Assembly (NCBI GenBank): GCA_943735955.1
Contig: OX030963.1
Location: 6,332,811-6,396,810 of the forward strand
Direction of reading: 5' to 3'
Length of the DNA stretch: 64,000 nucleotides
Source of the DNA: Piscicola geometra
Lineage: Eukaryota; Annelida; Clitellata; Hirudinida; Piscicolidae
The notes below the pieces were generated by a model. The model was given only the letters and a program-made list of their open reading frames with translations. It searched no databases and was not told the DNA's origin. Position numbers and translations under genes: made by a program. Each line of letters begins with the position of its first letter. Within the stretch, counting starts at the first letter, position 1. Positions 1-14,690 of the stretch are shown here, one piece after another.

Positions 1-311
1 GAGCCGAATAATCAGCTATTTCAAACGATTTTCTTAAAAAAATTAATAAATTGTTTAAGTTTTTTCTATTATTTATTGTGTGTTTTTTGAGGTTCTTTGT
101 GCACACTCATTTCTACTCATCATCATTGATCTGCTCAACAATTAGTGAACTAAAATAGTTTAAAAAAATAAAGCCGCTGAATGGAAAACGTTTAAAATTA
201 CAAAACCGAAAATATTCTTTTTTAATTACTTGACAAATTGTTTCTTTATATTGATCAATTAGTTTTGTCATTTTACAAAACTAGATAAAAACATTGAAAA
301 TTCTTGATTCG

Positions 312-366
312 ACACAAAGCATCGCAATAAACTTTATACTATAAAGTTTATTGCGATGCTTTGTGT
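312..366. repeat. Perfect 26-bp inverted repeat, 3-nt loop
   Basis: Arms at 312-337 and 341-366 are exact reverse complements, separated by the trinucleotide act. The motif ataaagtttat from the loop side recurs directly after the second arm, up to about 376. No protein-coding content is visible. It could be a foldback element, a small hairpin RNA precursor or a transposon remnant. The hairpin itself is read directly from the sequence; its role is unknown. Confidence 0.9.
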
Positions 367-376
367 ATAAAGTTTA

Positions 377-638
377 TAGGATGGAACATCAAGTATTTGC
401 ATTCAATTGTAATTTATGATTGTCAATGACATCGAATAAAGAACGTCGTCATGCAGCATTTCCAGTAGTTTCATTGAGCTGTGTTGTTCTTTATTTTTAA
501 TACTATTTGAATGGTCACATAGAAAGTAAAAGGATAATAGAACAAATAAATAATACATTTCTATAAAGTGAATACAAAATATAGAATTTCAAGTTCTTAT
601 GTAATAGCATATTTTAACAATATAAGTAAAATTTAAGA
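377..638. other. Non-coding stretch, nothing recognised
   Basis: AT-rich sequence with stops in all frames. I see no exon, repeat or RNA signature. The same holds for 1-311, upstream of the hairpin. Confidence 0.5.
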
Positions 639-646
639 ATAAAAGG

Positions 647-1674
647 TAGAGATGTGCTTTAATCTAAGTTAACTTTCGATTAACTCGTTAATAGATTAAC
701 GCTATTGGAATTTTAAACGCCGTTGAAGTCAACCAAATTTATCGAAATTAAAATATTTTAAAACTTTTGTCATTGTTTTGCGTGAAAGAAAATATTTGAA
801 TACATTTCTTTGAGAAGGTATCACTCGTTTTTAAAGTTGCATTTTATCAAAAAACTTATAATTTCTTGTAGATTTGCAATAGAACTTCTAGGCGGGGAAA
901 AATATTTTGCATGTTTAATAGTGTTACCTACAATATTTCACCTTACACAACAATTATGCAGTTCAGAAGATTATCCAATTTTGTCATTCGTTTAAAAAAA
1001 AAACTTATTTCCGAATTGGAGCAGAGAATGATGGATATGAACAACCCATAGTTTGAAATTGCCACATTATTAGACCCCCGATTAAAAAAATTTGACGTTT
1101 TTTTTACAAAAAATGAAAAAGAATTAGCATTGAAAGATATAGAGAAACAAGTAGAAAATAGGAAAATCCCCAAAAATATACAACGTTACCGAACAGAATC
1201 TGAGGTATGCTTAGAGAATTGTTTTCTTGTTTGGTGGTAACAACATGAAGCAGCCTATCTGGCTCTTGTGAAACTGACATGAAAGTACTTGTCATCTCCA
1301 GCAAGCAGAGTTCCATATGAACCTATTCAAGCTGGTCAAGGCACATAGTTAACAAGAAAAGGACCTCTTTAGATCCAACTAATTTAGATAAACTTGTTTG
1401 CTTGAATAACTGGCTCAAATTATGTGTGACAATTAAATTTTTGATCATTTATGCATTCATTTTTTATTTTTTAAAATTGAGACTACTTTTAGAATTAAAT
1501 TCAGAGAAAACTTTAATAGTTTTATTAGCTTTGTAAGAAAAAAAGTAAAAATACTCTTTTACACTAATGTCAAATACGCTAAAAACATTGCGTTAAAACA
1601 CGATTAACTTTCGATTACAATTTTTCATTGTTCGATTAATATCGATTGAAATATTTAATCGCGGAACATCTCTA
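647..1674 (+). mobile_element. Degenerate hAT transposon (hAT-1)
   Basis: The ends are inverted: tagagatgt at 647 matches the reverse complement of the terminal acatctcta ending at 1674. They are flanked by near-identical 8-bp duplications, ataaaagg at 639-646 and ataaaaag at 1675-1682, as expected for hAT insertion. Sub-terminal ttaactttcgattaa motifs lie near both ends. Broken plus-strand coding fragments read ELLGGEKY (about 870-905) and ATLLDPRLKKF (about 1062-1094), the latter being the block around the last catalytic residue region of hAT transposases. Stops and frameshifts make it inactive. The transposase could only have come from another copy. Confidence 0.85.
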
Positions 1675-1819
1675 ATAAAAAGAATTAAATATTAATTCAA
1701 GATGTGGCTCTCGACCTCCTATGAATGCTTTCTGTAGTTGCAGCAGATAGACCTCATTCGGCTCCTTGGAATCATGAATGGTTAATTGGATGCAGATTGC
1801 ATTTCCCTACTGGTGGTTC
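1675..1819. other. Short spacer, nothing recognised
   Basis: Spacer between the right duplication of hAT-1 and the LTR element. I see no coding or repeat signal in it. Confidence 0.4.
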
Positions 1820-2669
1820 TGTTACGACTAAGAGTTCAGGAAACACGAGAGAGAGTTTATTTACACGATAACGACTTTATATAGGGTGCGAGGGACAAAG
1901 GTCGCCTAGGAGTGGTTGTGTGTACATATCGTACACAATGTGGCCGCTACAATACTCCCCCACCAGAGAGTACTGGCGAACGAAGAAGAAAACAAAATAT
2001 TGTCAAGTTGTGAATTTTGTTGGTGCAATAGTGGTTGTTGCAGTAGTCACGTTGCGTCATCTGCCAAATTTTTTGGCCAATGCACCCTGCTGCCGGACCT
2101 TGTGTGGATTGGAGGTGGCTGTTGAGTATTCGGGACGTTCGATGATCTAGTACTCGTTGTTGTTGTTGACAGCGGATTGAGAGTGAGGTTGTTGTTGTTG
2201 TGGTGGTGGTCGATGCCATCTTTGTTGCTCCACTCACCAACAGTGAAGTTGTACATGAATGCTTTTACATCTGAGAAGTCTGACGTATAGGCAATGGAAA
2301 AGTCTGTAGAAGACTTGTTGTTTCCTGGTGCATTGATGGGTGATGCATGCATGAATGCATTCTCTGTTGGGTGGTGATGATAATGATGAGCAGATTGGCT
2401 GGTGAGGGTTGAGGCGGAAATGCTTGTTTTGTTGAATCTTGTCAGCTTGTCTGACACCACGGCTGTCTGCTTAGACTTAGGTAGCGCCTTCTTTTTCGTC
2501 TTCGACTTTACAACAGCTGGAGCCGACGACGTTGCCGCCACGACAGACGCCTGGTGGTGATGATGATGATTCTGAGCGGAAATTCCCGCGCTTTTTTTAT
2601 CGCCTGCTTCAGTTGGCTCTTCTTGACGCCTTCTCTTTGTTGCGCCGCTTTAATTTTGATTTTCATGGT

Positions 2670-3485
2670 TCAACGTGACGTCACATCTTGGAATCCTTCG
2701 TTCTTATCGAAAAGGAACGATAGATCGTCGATGCTCGCCTCTGGCACGTTGTCCACCAGACGTTGGCGAGACATGTCCACCCCCAGACTGAAATGAGACA
2801 GAAAGTCCGCTCCGATTATGGGTTTCTTGACGTCGGCTACGCGAAAAACCCAGGGAAATTGCCTGCGTAAACCGAGGTTGACCATCAAGGATTTCTGTCC
2901 ATACGTTTTGATGACGGAGTTGTTGCATGCATGAAGCGTGAACGATGATGGGGTGAGAAAATTATTGGCTGGTGGAGGAATGACGCTTACTTCTGCACCA
3001 GTGTCGATTAGGAATGTGAGGTTGTTGCATGCGTCTCTTATGAATAATAGGCGACTCATGTTTTGTTGGCCGTGGACAGATGTCGCTCCTATTGTCCGGC
3101 CCTGCCTTTTAAAATGAGTGAAGGTGCATGGTGGTGTGCATTTTCGTGCCTGTTTCCCAAACGTTTGATGGTACCAGCACATGCCTGACGTGGTGTTCGG
3201 GCTTCTGGAACGAGGTGAATTGTGTCGACTGTTTGAACAAATTCTTCCTCGTGGTTGATTCTGGTTAGCAGCTAAAGTGGCCATACTTGGGGTGATTTGT
3301 TGCAGCCACGTATGGATCTCCGGCATGGTTTGGCTGAAGCTTGTGGAGTTGGCGTTGAGACTTGTGTGATGGCGGTTTGTTGAAGTTCCACCATTCTGTC
3401 TGCTTGTAACGCCAGTTCTGCCAGTGGGATGCTCATTGAAGCCGCCAGGATTGGTTGAATGTGAGTGGGCATTTTGTCGAACCAT
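2670..3485 (-). CDS. Aspartic protease region of the LTR element
   Basis: The frame contains FLIDTGAEVSVIPP (about 2972-3013), the active-site DTGA motif and following strand of retroviral-type pepsin-fold proteases. A downstream segment PIIGADFLSHFSLGVD is the typical GxDFL block of Gypsy proteases, and a Cys/His-rich piece lies upstream. It ends with a stop at 2670 without entering a reverse transcriptase. In complete relatives the protease is part of one polyprotein with RT, RNase H and integrase, so the terminal stop marks an internal deletion or replacement. A further open frame at 2541-2047 (164 residues, Ser/Thr/His-rich) fills the rest but I do not recognise it. Confidence 0.85.
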   Translation of the reverse strand: MVRQNAHSHSTNPGGFNEHPTGRTGVTSRQNGGTSTNRHHTSLNANSTSFSQTMPEIHTWLQQITPSMATLAANQNQPRGRICSNSRHNSPRSRSPNTTSGMCWYHQTFGKQARKCTPPCTFTHFKRQGRTIGATSVHGQQNMSRLLFIRDACNNLTFLIDTGAEVSVIPPPANNFLTPSSFTLHACNNSVIKTYGQKSLMVNLGLRRQFPWVFRVADVKKPIIGADFLSHFSLGVDMSRQRLVDNVPEASIDDLSFLFDKNEGFQDVTSR

Positions 3486-3913
3486 AACTGCTTCAGGATG
3501 GCTTCGTCCATTTGGTTGCTGCCCAGCAGTGACTTCATGTGGCGAAGCAGCTGGGAAGGTTGTCTGCCGTCTGGTTGCAGGTCGCCGAATAACGCTCTTA
3601 GCATGCTTGCCTCAAACTGGCAGCACCTGTATAGAATTGCCTTTTTCAGCGTCTCGTATGGCGACGACGACGGCACCTCCACGAGTAGGTCTTGAGCCTG
3701 TTCGGCGACGTGGAAAGGTATGTGCTCCACCACATATGAGTACATTGTCAGGCCTGCTGTCACTTTGCGCGTGTGGAAAATTGCTTCCACGTGGCAGAAC
3801 CACAGTCTTGGGTTGGCTGTAAAAAAAACCGGTAAGCTAAGTGAGCTTACTTGCGGCGTCGGCTCTGCCCTCGTCTCCTCCTCTGACGTAACTTTAAAGA
3901 AAATGTCGTCCAT
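3272..3913 (-). CDS. Gag-like protein of the LTR element
   Basis: A 213-residue frame begins MDDIFFKV 39 bp inside the 5' LTR. Residues 25-50 read SLPVFFTANPRLWFCHVEAIF, the block found at the start of CsRn1-family Gag proteins (PPFWPADPALWFAQVEAQF type), followed by a helical region with YETLKKAILYRC and a segment around MPTHIQPILAASMSIPLAELA that also has Gag counterparts. The frame overlaps the protease frame by about 200 bp, so a -1 shift or a simple frameshift mutation joins them. Gag would package the element RNA in the cytoplasm. No zinc knuckle of the CCHC type is clear; a CWYHQTFGKQARKCTPPC stretch in the next frame is in the right place for the CCHC-like spacer. Confidence 0.8.
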   Translation of the reverse strand: MDDIFFKVTSEEETRAEPTPQVSSLSLPVFFTANPRLWFCHVEAIFHTRKVTAGLTMYSYVVEHIPFHVAEQAQDLLVEVPSSSPYETLKKAILYRCCQFEASMLRALFGDLQPDGRQPSQLLRHMKSLLGSNQMDEAILKQLWFDKMPTHIQPILAASMSIPLAELALQADRMVELQQTAITQVSTPTPQASAKPCRRSIRGCNKSPQVWPL

Positions 3914-4083
3914 AACGTGCTTTAGTCGGGCTTCTGTTCGGGGTCACCAATTATTACGACTAAGAGTTCAGGAAACACGAGAGAGAGTTTATTTACACGA
4001 TAACGACTTTATATAGGGTGCGAGGGACAAAGGTCGCCTAGGAGTGGTTGTGTGTACATATCGTACACAATGTGGCCGCTACA

Positions 4084-4442
4084 TTCTATTTTGTACAGCC
4101 AGACCAAGCTGCAATGCCATTGAGAGAAAAAACAAATGATGGTTATTCAGACCTATTCTTTTTGTTTTTATAAGGTAAAAATTATAATGAAATTAATATA
4201 CTTTCAAATTATACGAATGATTTTATATTTGCAGTTGTGGAGAATAAGAACGTTGTCAAAAAACATATTTCCAACATTATGGAAGAATTAATAATAATGA
4301 ACGAAGAAAAAAATTCAGAAGAGGATGAATTGTACAAATATTCACAATTACGTCCCAAAAAATTGAAGATTATAAAGATGTTTTATTTTATTGGAGTAAA
4401 ATGAGCAATTTTAATATACAACAAGAAGTAGCTAAAATTTTG
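4084..4442 (+). mobile_element. hAT fragment (hAT-3), related to the 8.3-kb copy
   Basis: This stretch aligns base by base with 8905-9264, including the blocks ttctattttgtacagcc, ggagaataagaacgttgt and acaagaagtagctaaaatt. It corresponds to the 3' part of the transposase gene. It begins exactly at the LTR end and stops where the minisatellite starts, so both borders are secondary breaks. It carries stops and cannot code. Confidence 0.8.
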
Positions 4443-5135
4443 ATTGGGTGATGGTGATTGGGTGATGGTGATTGGGTGATGGTGATTAGGTGATGGTGAT
4501 TGGGTGATGGTGATTGGGTGATGGTGATTGGGTGATGGTGATTGGGTGATGGTGATTGAGTGATGGTGATTGAGTGATGGTGATTGGGTGATGGTGATTG
4601 GGTGATGGTGATTGGTGGTTGATGCTGATTGGGTGATGGTGATTGGATAATGGTGATTGGGTGACGGTGATTGGGTAATGGTGATTGGGTGATGGTGATT
4701 GAGTGATGATGATTGGGTGATGGTGATTGTGTGATGATGATTGAGTGATGGTGATTGGTTGATGAGGATTGGGTGATGCTGATTGGTTGATGTTGATTGG
4801 TTGATGGTGATTGGGTGATGGTGATTGGGTGATGGTGGTTGGGTGGTGGTGATTGGGTGATGGTGATTGGGTGATGGTGATTGGGTGATGGTGGTTGGGT
4901 GATGGTGATTGGGTGATGCTGATTGGTTGATGGTGATTGGTGGTTAATGCTGATTGGGTGATGGTGATTGGGTGATGGTGATTGGGTGGTGGTGATTGGG
5001 TGATGGTGATTGGGTGATGGTGATTGGGTGATGGTGATTGGGTGATGGTGATTGGGTGATGGTGATTGGGTGATGGTGGTTGGGTGATGGTGATTGGGTG
5101 TTGGTGATCGGGTGATAGTGATTGGTTGATGATGA
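4443..5135. repeat. Minisatellite, about 12-bp unit (gattgggtgatg)
   Basis: About 58 tandem copies of gattgggtgatg, with variants containing gattgagtgatg, gattggttgatg and a few 13-15 bp units. The array is free of stops in one minus-strand frame, which produces a spurious Pro-His-Thr-Ile repeat protein. I regard it as non-coding. Confidence 0.9.
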
Positions 5136-5371
5136 TTGGGTAATGGTGGTAAATGCCGATTGTGGTTGTGGGGGTCGATTTGTGAGTTGTAGCTGATTAG
5201 GATTAACAAAATCATCATCATTATAATCATTCGTTTTTTAGTGCCGCATTCTGACTTCTTACCTGCGGCCGCATGATGATGATGATGATGATGATGAGGA
5301 TGATGATGATGATTATAAACCTCAGAGATCATTGTAGACATCATCATCATCATCATCATTATAAACCTCAG

Positions 5372-7437
<2,066 letters not shown>

Positions 7438-7781
7438 GTGAGTATCATCATCATCATCATCACCATGCCCTATAATTATCATCATCATCATCACCATGCC
7501 CTATAATTATCATCATCATCTAATGATCTTTATCAGTATCATTATCACAACCATCCCTATAATCATTATCACCATCATTACCATCGCCTCTATAGCCTTT
7601 ATACAATTATTTTAATTTTTAATTGCTTTCATAAAAATCATGTTAACCACTTAGGCACAAAATAAGCATAATGGAGTAATCATAATTATCACCGTCATCA
7701 TCATCATCACCGTCATCATCATCATCATCACCGTCATCATCATTATCATCAACGTCATCATCATCATCATTATCATCACCG

Positions 7782-7815
<34 letters not shown>

Positions 7816-8019
7816 TATCATCAACGTCATCATCATCATCATTATCATCACCGTCATCATCCTCATCATCACTTATGCTCACCTCACATATCACACACGC
7901 TTAAATAGTAATAGTAATAATATGAAATAATAATAAGGATACTATTATATTTTTATATAAATTTGTTAAAGTATTCCTATATTAATTGTATGAGTGTTAA
8001 TATTGCTGTCAGCATTAAC

Positions 8020-9733
<1,714 letters not shown>

Positions 9734-10297
9734 GTAGGAATCCCCTAATATTTGCAGCAGATCACCGCTCCTGGTTTTAAAGAACCAAATAAATTTGTAA
9801 TGAAAGTATTGAAAATGGATAGATGTGGTTAATAAAACATTTATATATTCTGTTCACAATTTTTATCCAAATGATTATTCAAAAATTATTTTTCCAAATT
9901 CAAATGGTATTATTTAAGGAATTTTTATAGAATAGAAGATTTGATAAGAATGGAACAATTTTGCATAGAATTAAACACATCTTGTTTTTAGAGTTACATA
10001 AGTTTTTTATTAAAAAGGACATTCTTAGCTGTTACTTGTTATATAAGTTACATAAGACTTCATTGCGCTTAACTGCCAAGTATGAATTATACAAAAGCGC
10101 TAAAGCTAAAGGCCTGTAAACAATTGGACTGAATAAATGTCTTATATATAATGAAAATTCTTCTGATACAATTGTGATAAGAAGATATTTGAAAATATTT
10201 TCAGCTTGACGTTGATCCAATGTTAACCTTCTGAAAACTAACTTCAAGTGATTTCTCAGATGAATACTTAGTAAATTCTGCATTCTCGAGATCGAAA
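9734..10297. other. Intergenic, nothing recognised
   Basis: AT-rich sequence between hAT-2 and the P450 start codon. No clear TATA element or exon can be picked out. Confidence 0.4.
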
Positions 10298-11426
10298 ATG
10301 TTGTTTTCAGTGCAGATTTACTTGACCGCTTTAGTGACAATTGTTTTGGCGTACTTAACTACAAGGATTGTCAAGCATATGATGAACTTTAACAAGGTCA
10401 AAAAAGCCCTTGCAAAGCTACCTCAACGCAAACCTCACTGGTTTTTTGGAAATCTGTTAGAGGTTGGTGGTGTTTGGATTTGTGTTTATGGGAGGGGGTT
10501 GAGTGCATTTTAACATGAGATTTAAAGTAATGCGTTCATTAGTAGATTCTATAAGAATAAAAGTTCAAATCACGATTTTAAAAAATATTTATTATTTAAC
10601 TTTATTTATTACTAAATCATTAAAAACGAAATCTTCATTAAAATACTATTAAACCAATCAGGTTCCAACTCCTTTCACAAAAATAACGATTGACTATTAC
10701 AAAAGTTGCTGCAGAAGCAATCCAAAAGCCGATTCTGTGTTGTCGTGTCTTTTGGGAACGGGGGCCGTGAGGGTTTGGCACCCTGACACGGTCAAGGTTA
10801 TCCTAAAGACTTCAGGTTCTAGAAGAGAATTGAAAATCAGATTATACTTCCAAAAAAAAATTTTTTTTTTACACACGGTGCCTTGTGTACCGCCTATATT
10901 TTAATGAGATGCACTGTTAACTTGATGCACGAAAAGTTAGAAATATAAGTGACATAACTTCTGAATGAGTCAAAATTGTTCAAACGTTTAAGTTGTTTTT
11001 AACTTTGTTTATCCTAATCTAACATTTCAATATGTAAGTATAGCGAATAAAAATGTTTGAAAATCAATTGCCATTGCTAGGTTTTCGTATGTCAAAAACG
11101 CTAAGTTCTTTGAGATTAAATAATTTTTTCAATATTTATAACTTTTATTAACTATGTCCTTTCATAAATAGTTTTAGAATTAGTGACAGTTTAATTAATA
11201 AATGAATACTCAGTTCTTTGGTAATATTTTCTCATATCTTCAAACAGAGCCAAAATACATAAAATATAGCACATACCAGCTTGAAAAAGACTGGCTAGGA
11301 GAAGGATTGTTGATTTCTTCGGGAGAAAAGTGGGCAAGGAACAGGAAGCTTTTAACACCTTCGTTTCACTTCGGAGCTCTTAAGCGTTTCGTTCACGTCC
11401 AAAACACTTGCTCTGAGTTTCTCCTG
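10298..11426 (+). CDS. Cytochrome P450, family-4-like (N-terminal part only)
   Basis: Exons: 10298-10462, 10662-10815 and 11248-11426, with phases 0, 1 and 0 joining correctly. The product starts with a hydrophobic anchor (LFSVQIYLTALVTIVLAYL), then KLPQRKPHWFFGNLLE, RVWHPDTVKVILKTSEPK, and WLGEGLLISSGEKWARNRK followed by LLTPSFHFGALK, the hallmark B-C helix block of CYP4 enzymes (ER-bound monooxygenases acting on fatty acids and related lipids). It covers about 166 of the usual 500 residues. The heme-binding cysteine region, the I helix and ExxR are all absent. The last donor (ctg|gtgagt) leads straight into the 18-bp satellite and LINE, and no later P450 exon appears before the next gene. 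The fragment may be a pseudogene, or the rest may have been displaced. Confidence 0.9.
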
Positions 11427-11504
11427 GTGAGTGGTGAATGCAATTATTTTTATTAAATAAAAAACAATATTTAGAAAACTCAAAAATAGCAGAAAACAAA
11501 TTTT

Positions 11505-13296
11505 CTTTATATTGAAGTTTTTTCCAATATTGAAGTTTTTTTCAATATTGAAGTTTTTTTCAATATTGAAGTTTTTTTCAATATTGAAGTTTTTTTCAAT
11601 ATTGAAGTTTTTTTCAATATTGAAGTTTTTTTCAATATTGAAGTTTTTTTCAATATTGAAGTTTTTTTCAATATTGAAGTTTTTTTCAATATTGAAGTTT
11701 TTTTCAATATTGAAGTTTTTTTCAATATTGAAGTTTTTTTCAATATTGAAGTTTTTTTCAAAATTGAAGTTTTTTTCAATATTGAAGTTTTTTTCAATAT
11801 TGAAGTTTTTTTCAATATTGAAGTTTTTTTCAATATTGAAGTTTTTTTCAATATTGAAGTTTTTTTCAATATTGAAGTTTTTTTCAATATTGAAGTTTTT
11901 TTCAAAATTGAAGTTTTTTTCAATATTGAAGTTTTTCTCAATATTGAAGTTTTTTTCAATATTGAAGTTTTTTTCAATATTGAAGTTTTTTTCAATATTG
12001 AAGTTTTTTTCAATATTGAAGTTTTTTTCAATATTGAAGTTTTTTTCAATATTGAAGTTTTTTTTCAATATTGAAGTTTTTTTCAATATTGAAGTTTTTC
12101 TTTATATTGAAGTTTTTCTCAATATTGAAGTTTTTCTTTATATTGAAGTTTTTCTTTATATTGAAGTTTTTTTCAATATTGAAGTTTTTTTCAATATTGA
12201 AGTTTTTCTTTATATTGAAGTTTTTTTCAATATTGAAGTTTTTTTCAATATTGAAGTTTTTCTTTATATTGAAGTTTTTTTCAATATTGAAGTTTTTCTT
12301 TATATTGAAGTTTTTTTCAATATTGAAGTTTTTTTCAATATTGAAGTTTTTTTCAATATTGAAGTTTTTTCCAATATTGAAGTTTTTTTCAATATTGAAG
12401 TTTTTTTCAATATTGAAGTTTTTTTCAATATTGAAGTTTTTTTCAATATTGAAGTTTTTTTCAATATTGAAGTTTTTTTCAATATTGAAGTTTTTTTCAA
12501 TATTGAAGTTTTTTCCAATATTGAAGTTTTTTTCAATATTGAAGTTTTTCTTTATATTGAAGTTTTTCTTTATATTGAAGTTTTTTCCAATATTGAAGTT
12601 TTTTTCAAAATTGAAGTTTTTTTCAATATTGAAGTTTTTTTCAATATTGAAGTTTTTTTCAATATTGAAGTTTTTTTCAATATTGAAGTTTTTTCCAATA
12701 TTGAAGTTTTTTTCAATATTGAAGTTTTTTTAAATATTGAAGTTTTTTTAAATATTGAAGTTTTTTTAAATATTGAAGTTTTTTTAAATATTGAAGTTTT
12801 TTTCAATATTGAAGTTTTTTTCAATATTGAAGTTTTTTTCAATATTGAAGTTTTTTTCAATATTGAAGTTTTTCTTTATATTGAAGTTTTTCTCAATATT
12901 GAAGTTTTTCTTTATATTGAAGTTTTTCTTTATATTGAAGTTTTTTTCAATATTGAAGTTTTTCTTTATATTGAAGTTTTTTTCAATATTGAAGTTTTTC
13001 TTTATATTGAAGTTTTTTTCAATATTGAAGTTTTTTTCAATATTGAAGTTTTTTTCAATATTGAAGTTTTTTTCAATATTGAAGTTTTTTTCAATATTGA
13101 AGTTTTTTCCAATATTGAAGTTTTTTCCAATATTGAAGTTTTTTTCAATATTGAAGTTTTTTTCAATATTGAAGTTTTTTTCAATATTGAAGTTTTTTTC
13201 AATATTGAAGTTTTTTTCAATATTGAAGTTTTTTTCAATATTGAAGTTTTTTTTCAATATTGAAGTTTTTTTCAATATTGGAGTTTTTCTTTATAG
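11505..13296. repeat. 18-bp palindromic satellite array, first block
   Basis: About 99 tandem copies of TTCAATATTGAAGTTTTT. Each unit contains the perfect 12-bp palindrome TTCAATATTGAA plus a T tract. Common variants are ctttatattgaag, ccaatattgaag and taaatattgaag, distributed in runs, which points to block duplications. Because 18 is a multiple of 3, long open frames exist on both strands (FFSILK and KKTSIL repeats); these are not genes. Confidence 0.97.
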
Positions 13297-14690
13297 TAGT
13301 AGTAGTAGTAGTCTTTATAGTGCCTTTGTCTCGACACTTCATATCCTTTTTTTTTTTCTTTTTTTTTTCATCTCCCCCTTTCTCTTCTCTCCCTCTGTCT
13401 CCAGATCGCTCCCACACTTCACAGCACCACTTCTTCCATCCTCCGATCCTCCTCCTGGTAACCAAGGACCCCTTCCATCGGGTCTTGTTTTCCACGCTCC
13501 CTTCTCCAAACCGTCAGCCATTCTTCTCTCCACTCTTCATACAACCCACACTCCAGCAAGACGTGCCTCTCATTCTCTTCCTCCCCACAAACACACTTCC
13601 TATCCTCCTTCTCATACTTCCAGCGCACAATTTCATTATTCCTTACCGTCAAGCTATCCCCCCTACACATCATCCTAACTTTCGCTCCATCTGAACCATC
13701 TACATATTTTTCCAACTTCCTGCTTTCTGACTTCTCCTCACGGTATCTTCTCAATCTTTCACTTTCCTGTATCTTATTCCCCCATTCCTCCCTTCCCCTT
13801 TGTTGGATCCTCTTCACTAGTTCCCATTCCCCCCATCCCTCCGACCTCCCTTTCTGAAACGCCCATCATAAACACTCCTGCTCGTGCGCCTTTCCCTCCA
13901 CGTACCATTCGGCTCATAACCTCCACACCCAATTTTTTTCCTAAGTTGGCTACACCTCTCCACCATTTAGATTTCTTACCTATCTCCTCTACACATGCTC
14001 TACCTACTCTTCCTACTATATCTTTCCCCTCTAATGTCCTAATCACAAAGTCTGTCATGACCTTAGCCTCTCTTTCCCAGAATGTACTCCAGGCTGTTTC
14101 ACCATGTACTACAACATTCCTAACACTGGTCTCTACCCCCCATATCCATCTCCCAAACTTAGTCTGTAAAACCTCTAACTTCTTTCTCTCCTTAGCTGAC
14201 CAACCAACTGCTGCAACACCATACATTATCTTTCCTACAATCAAGCTTTTCCATGCCTCCCTGCCCACGATAAACCGACTCCCCGATCTTTTTGCTCCAT
14301 ATTTTACCATGCCGGTTAGACTTCCAACGTTTTTCATCATTTCACCAAATTGATAAATTCCTTCTTTTTTTCCCCCTTTAAGCTTTAATCCTAAATACCT
14401 TACCTCATCACATTGTCTTATGGTCCTACCTCTAATTACCCATTCTTGACATCCTTCCATTCCTGTATTACCAACCAGTTCCACAACTTTAGATTTCTCT
14501 TCATTCAGTTTCATTCCATATTCTTCTAACACCTTCAGTACATCCTCTAACACTATTTTCATATTATCTTCACTTCCCGCCGTCACTAGGATGTCGTCAG
14601 CATAAAGCATTCCTCTAAACCTCCACTCTTTCCTACTATCCTCCCTACCCATTTGATTGTGTACTTTCATCACTACCCCGGCTCGATGGT
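13297..14690 (-). mobile_element. 5'-truncated LINE inserted in the satellite
   Basis: A minus-strand non-LTR retrotransposon fragment. Its 3' end carries a (tac)n tail at 13297-13312, and its truncated 5' end lies at about 14690. Satellite units resume on both sides, so the insertion is younger than the array or was amplified with it. Related sequence lies at 44345-44716 and 49265-49615. Confidence 0.9.
13419..14673 (-). pseudogene. C-terminal half of LINE reverse transcriptase ORF (frameshifted)
   Basis: The first frame (14673-13774) contains GMLYADDILVTAGS, the YADD catalytic motif of reverse transcriptase, then MKLNEEKSKVVEL and YLGLKLKGGKKEG, which are the palm-end and thumb blocks of LINE RTs. 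The second frame (13817-13419) overlaps it by 44 bp and holds RKCVCGEEENERHVLLEC, the Cys-His segment typical of LINE ORF2 C-termini. A single frameshift near 13780-13815 separates them. The N-terminal endonuclease and RT fingers are missing through 5' truncation. Confidence 0.88.

Larger units (their letters stand above)
1820..4083 (-). mobile_element. Non-autonomous Gypsy (CsRn1-like) LTR element, gag-protease only
   Basis: Two direct repeats of about 132 bp, 1820-1951 and 3952-4083, are almost identical and start TGTAGC in element sense. The element reads on the minus strand. Just inside the 5' LTR (3940-3951) the sense strand reads TTGGTGACCCCGAA, which matches the 3' end of tRNA-Trp, the primer used by CsRn1-type Gypsy elements. 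A polypurine run GGTGGGGGAGTA lies before the 3' LTR (about 1955-1966). The interior holds gag and aspartic protease reading frames but no reverse transcriptase, RNase H or integrase; only about 2 kb lies between the LTRs. A tetranucleotide ttct flanks both ends (1817-1820 and 4084-4087) and may be the target duplication. Confidence 0.85.

Noticed and set aside
2047..2541. 164-codon frame as a host gene
   Set aside because: It lies inside the LTR element between protease and 3' LTR and is low-complexity. Treated as part of the element.
4443..5135. Regular spaced repeats as a possible CRISPR array
   Set aside because: Units are about 12 bp with no unique spacers, and the DNA is plainly eukaryotic.
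11512..13263. Long open frame of 583 codons (FFSILK/FFNIEVF repeats)
   Set aside because: It is the 18-bp satellite read in frame. All frames and both strands are open for the same arithmetic reason.
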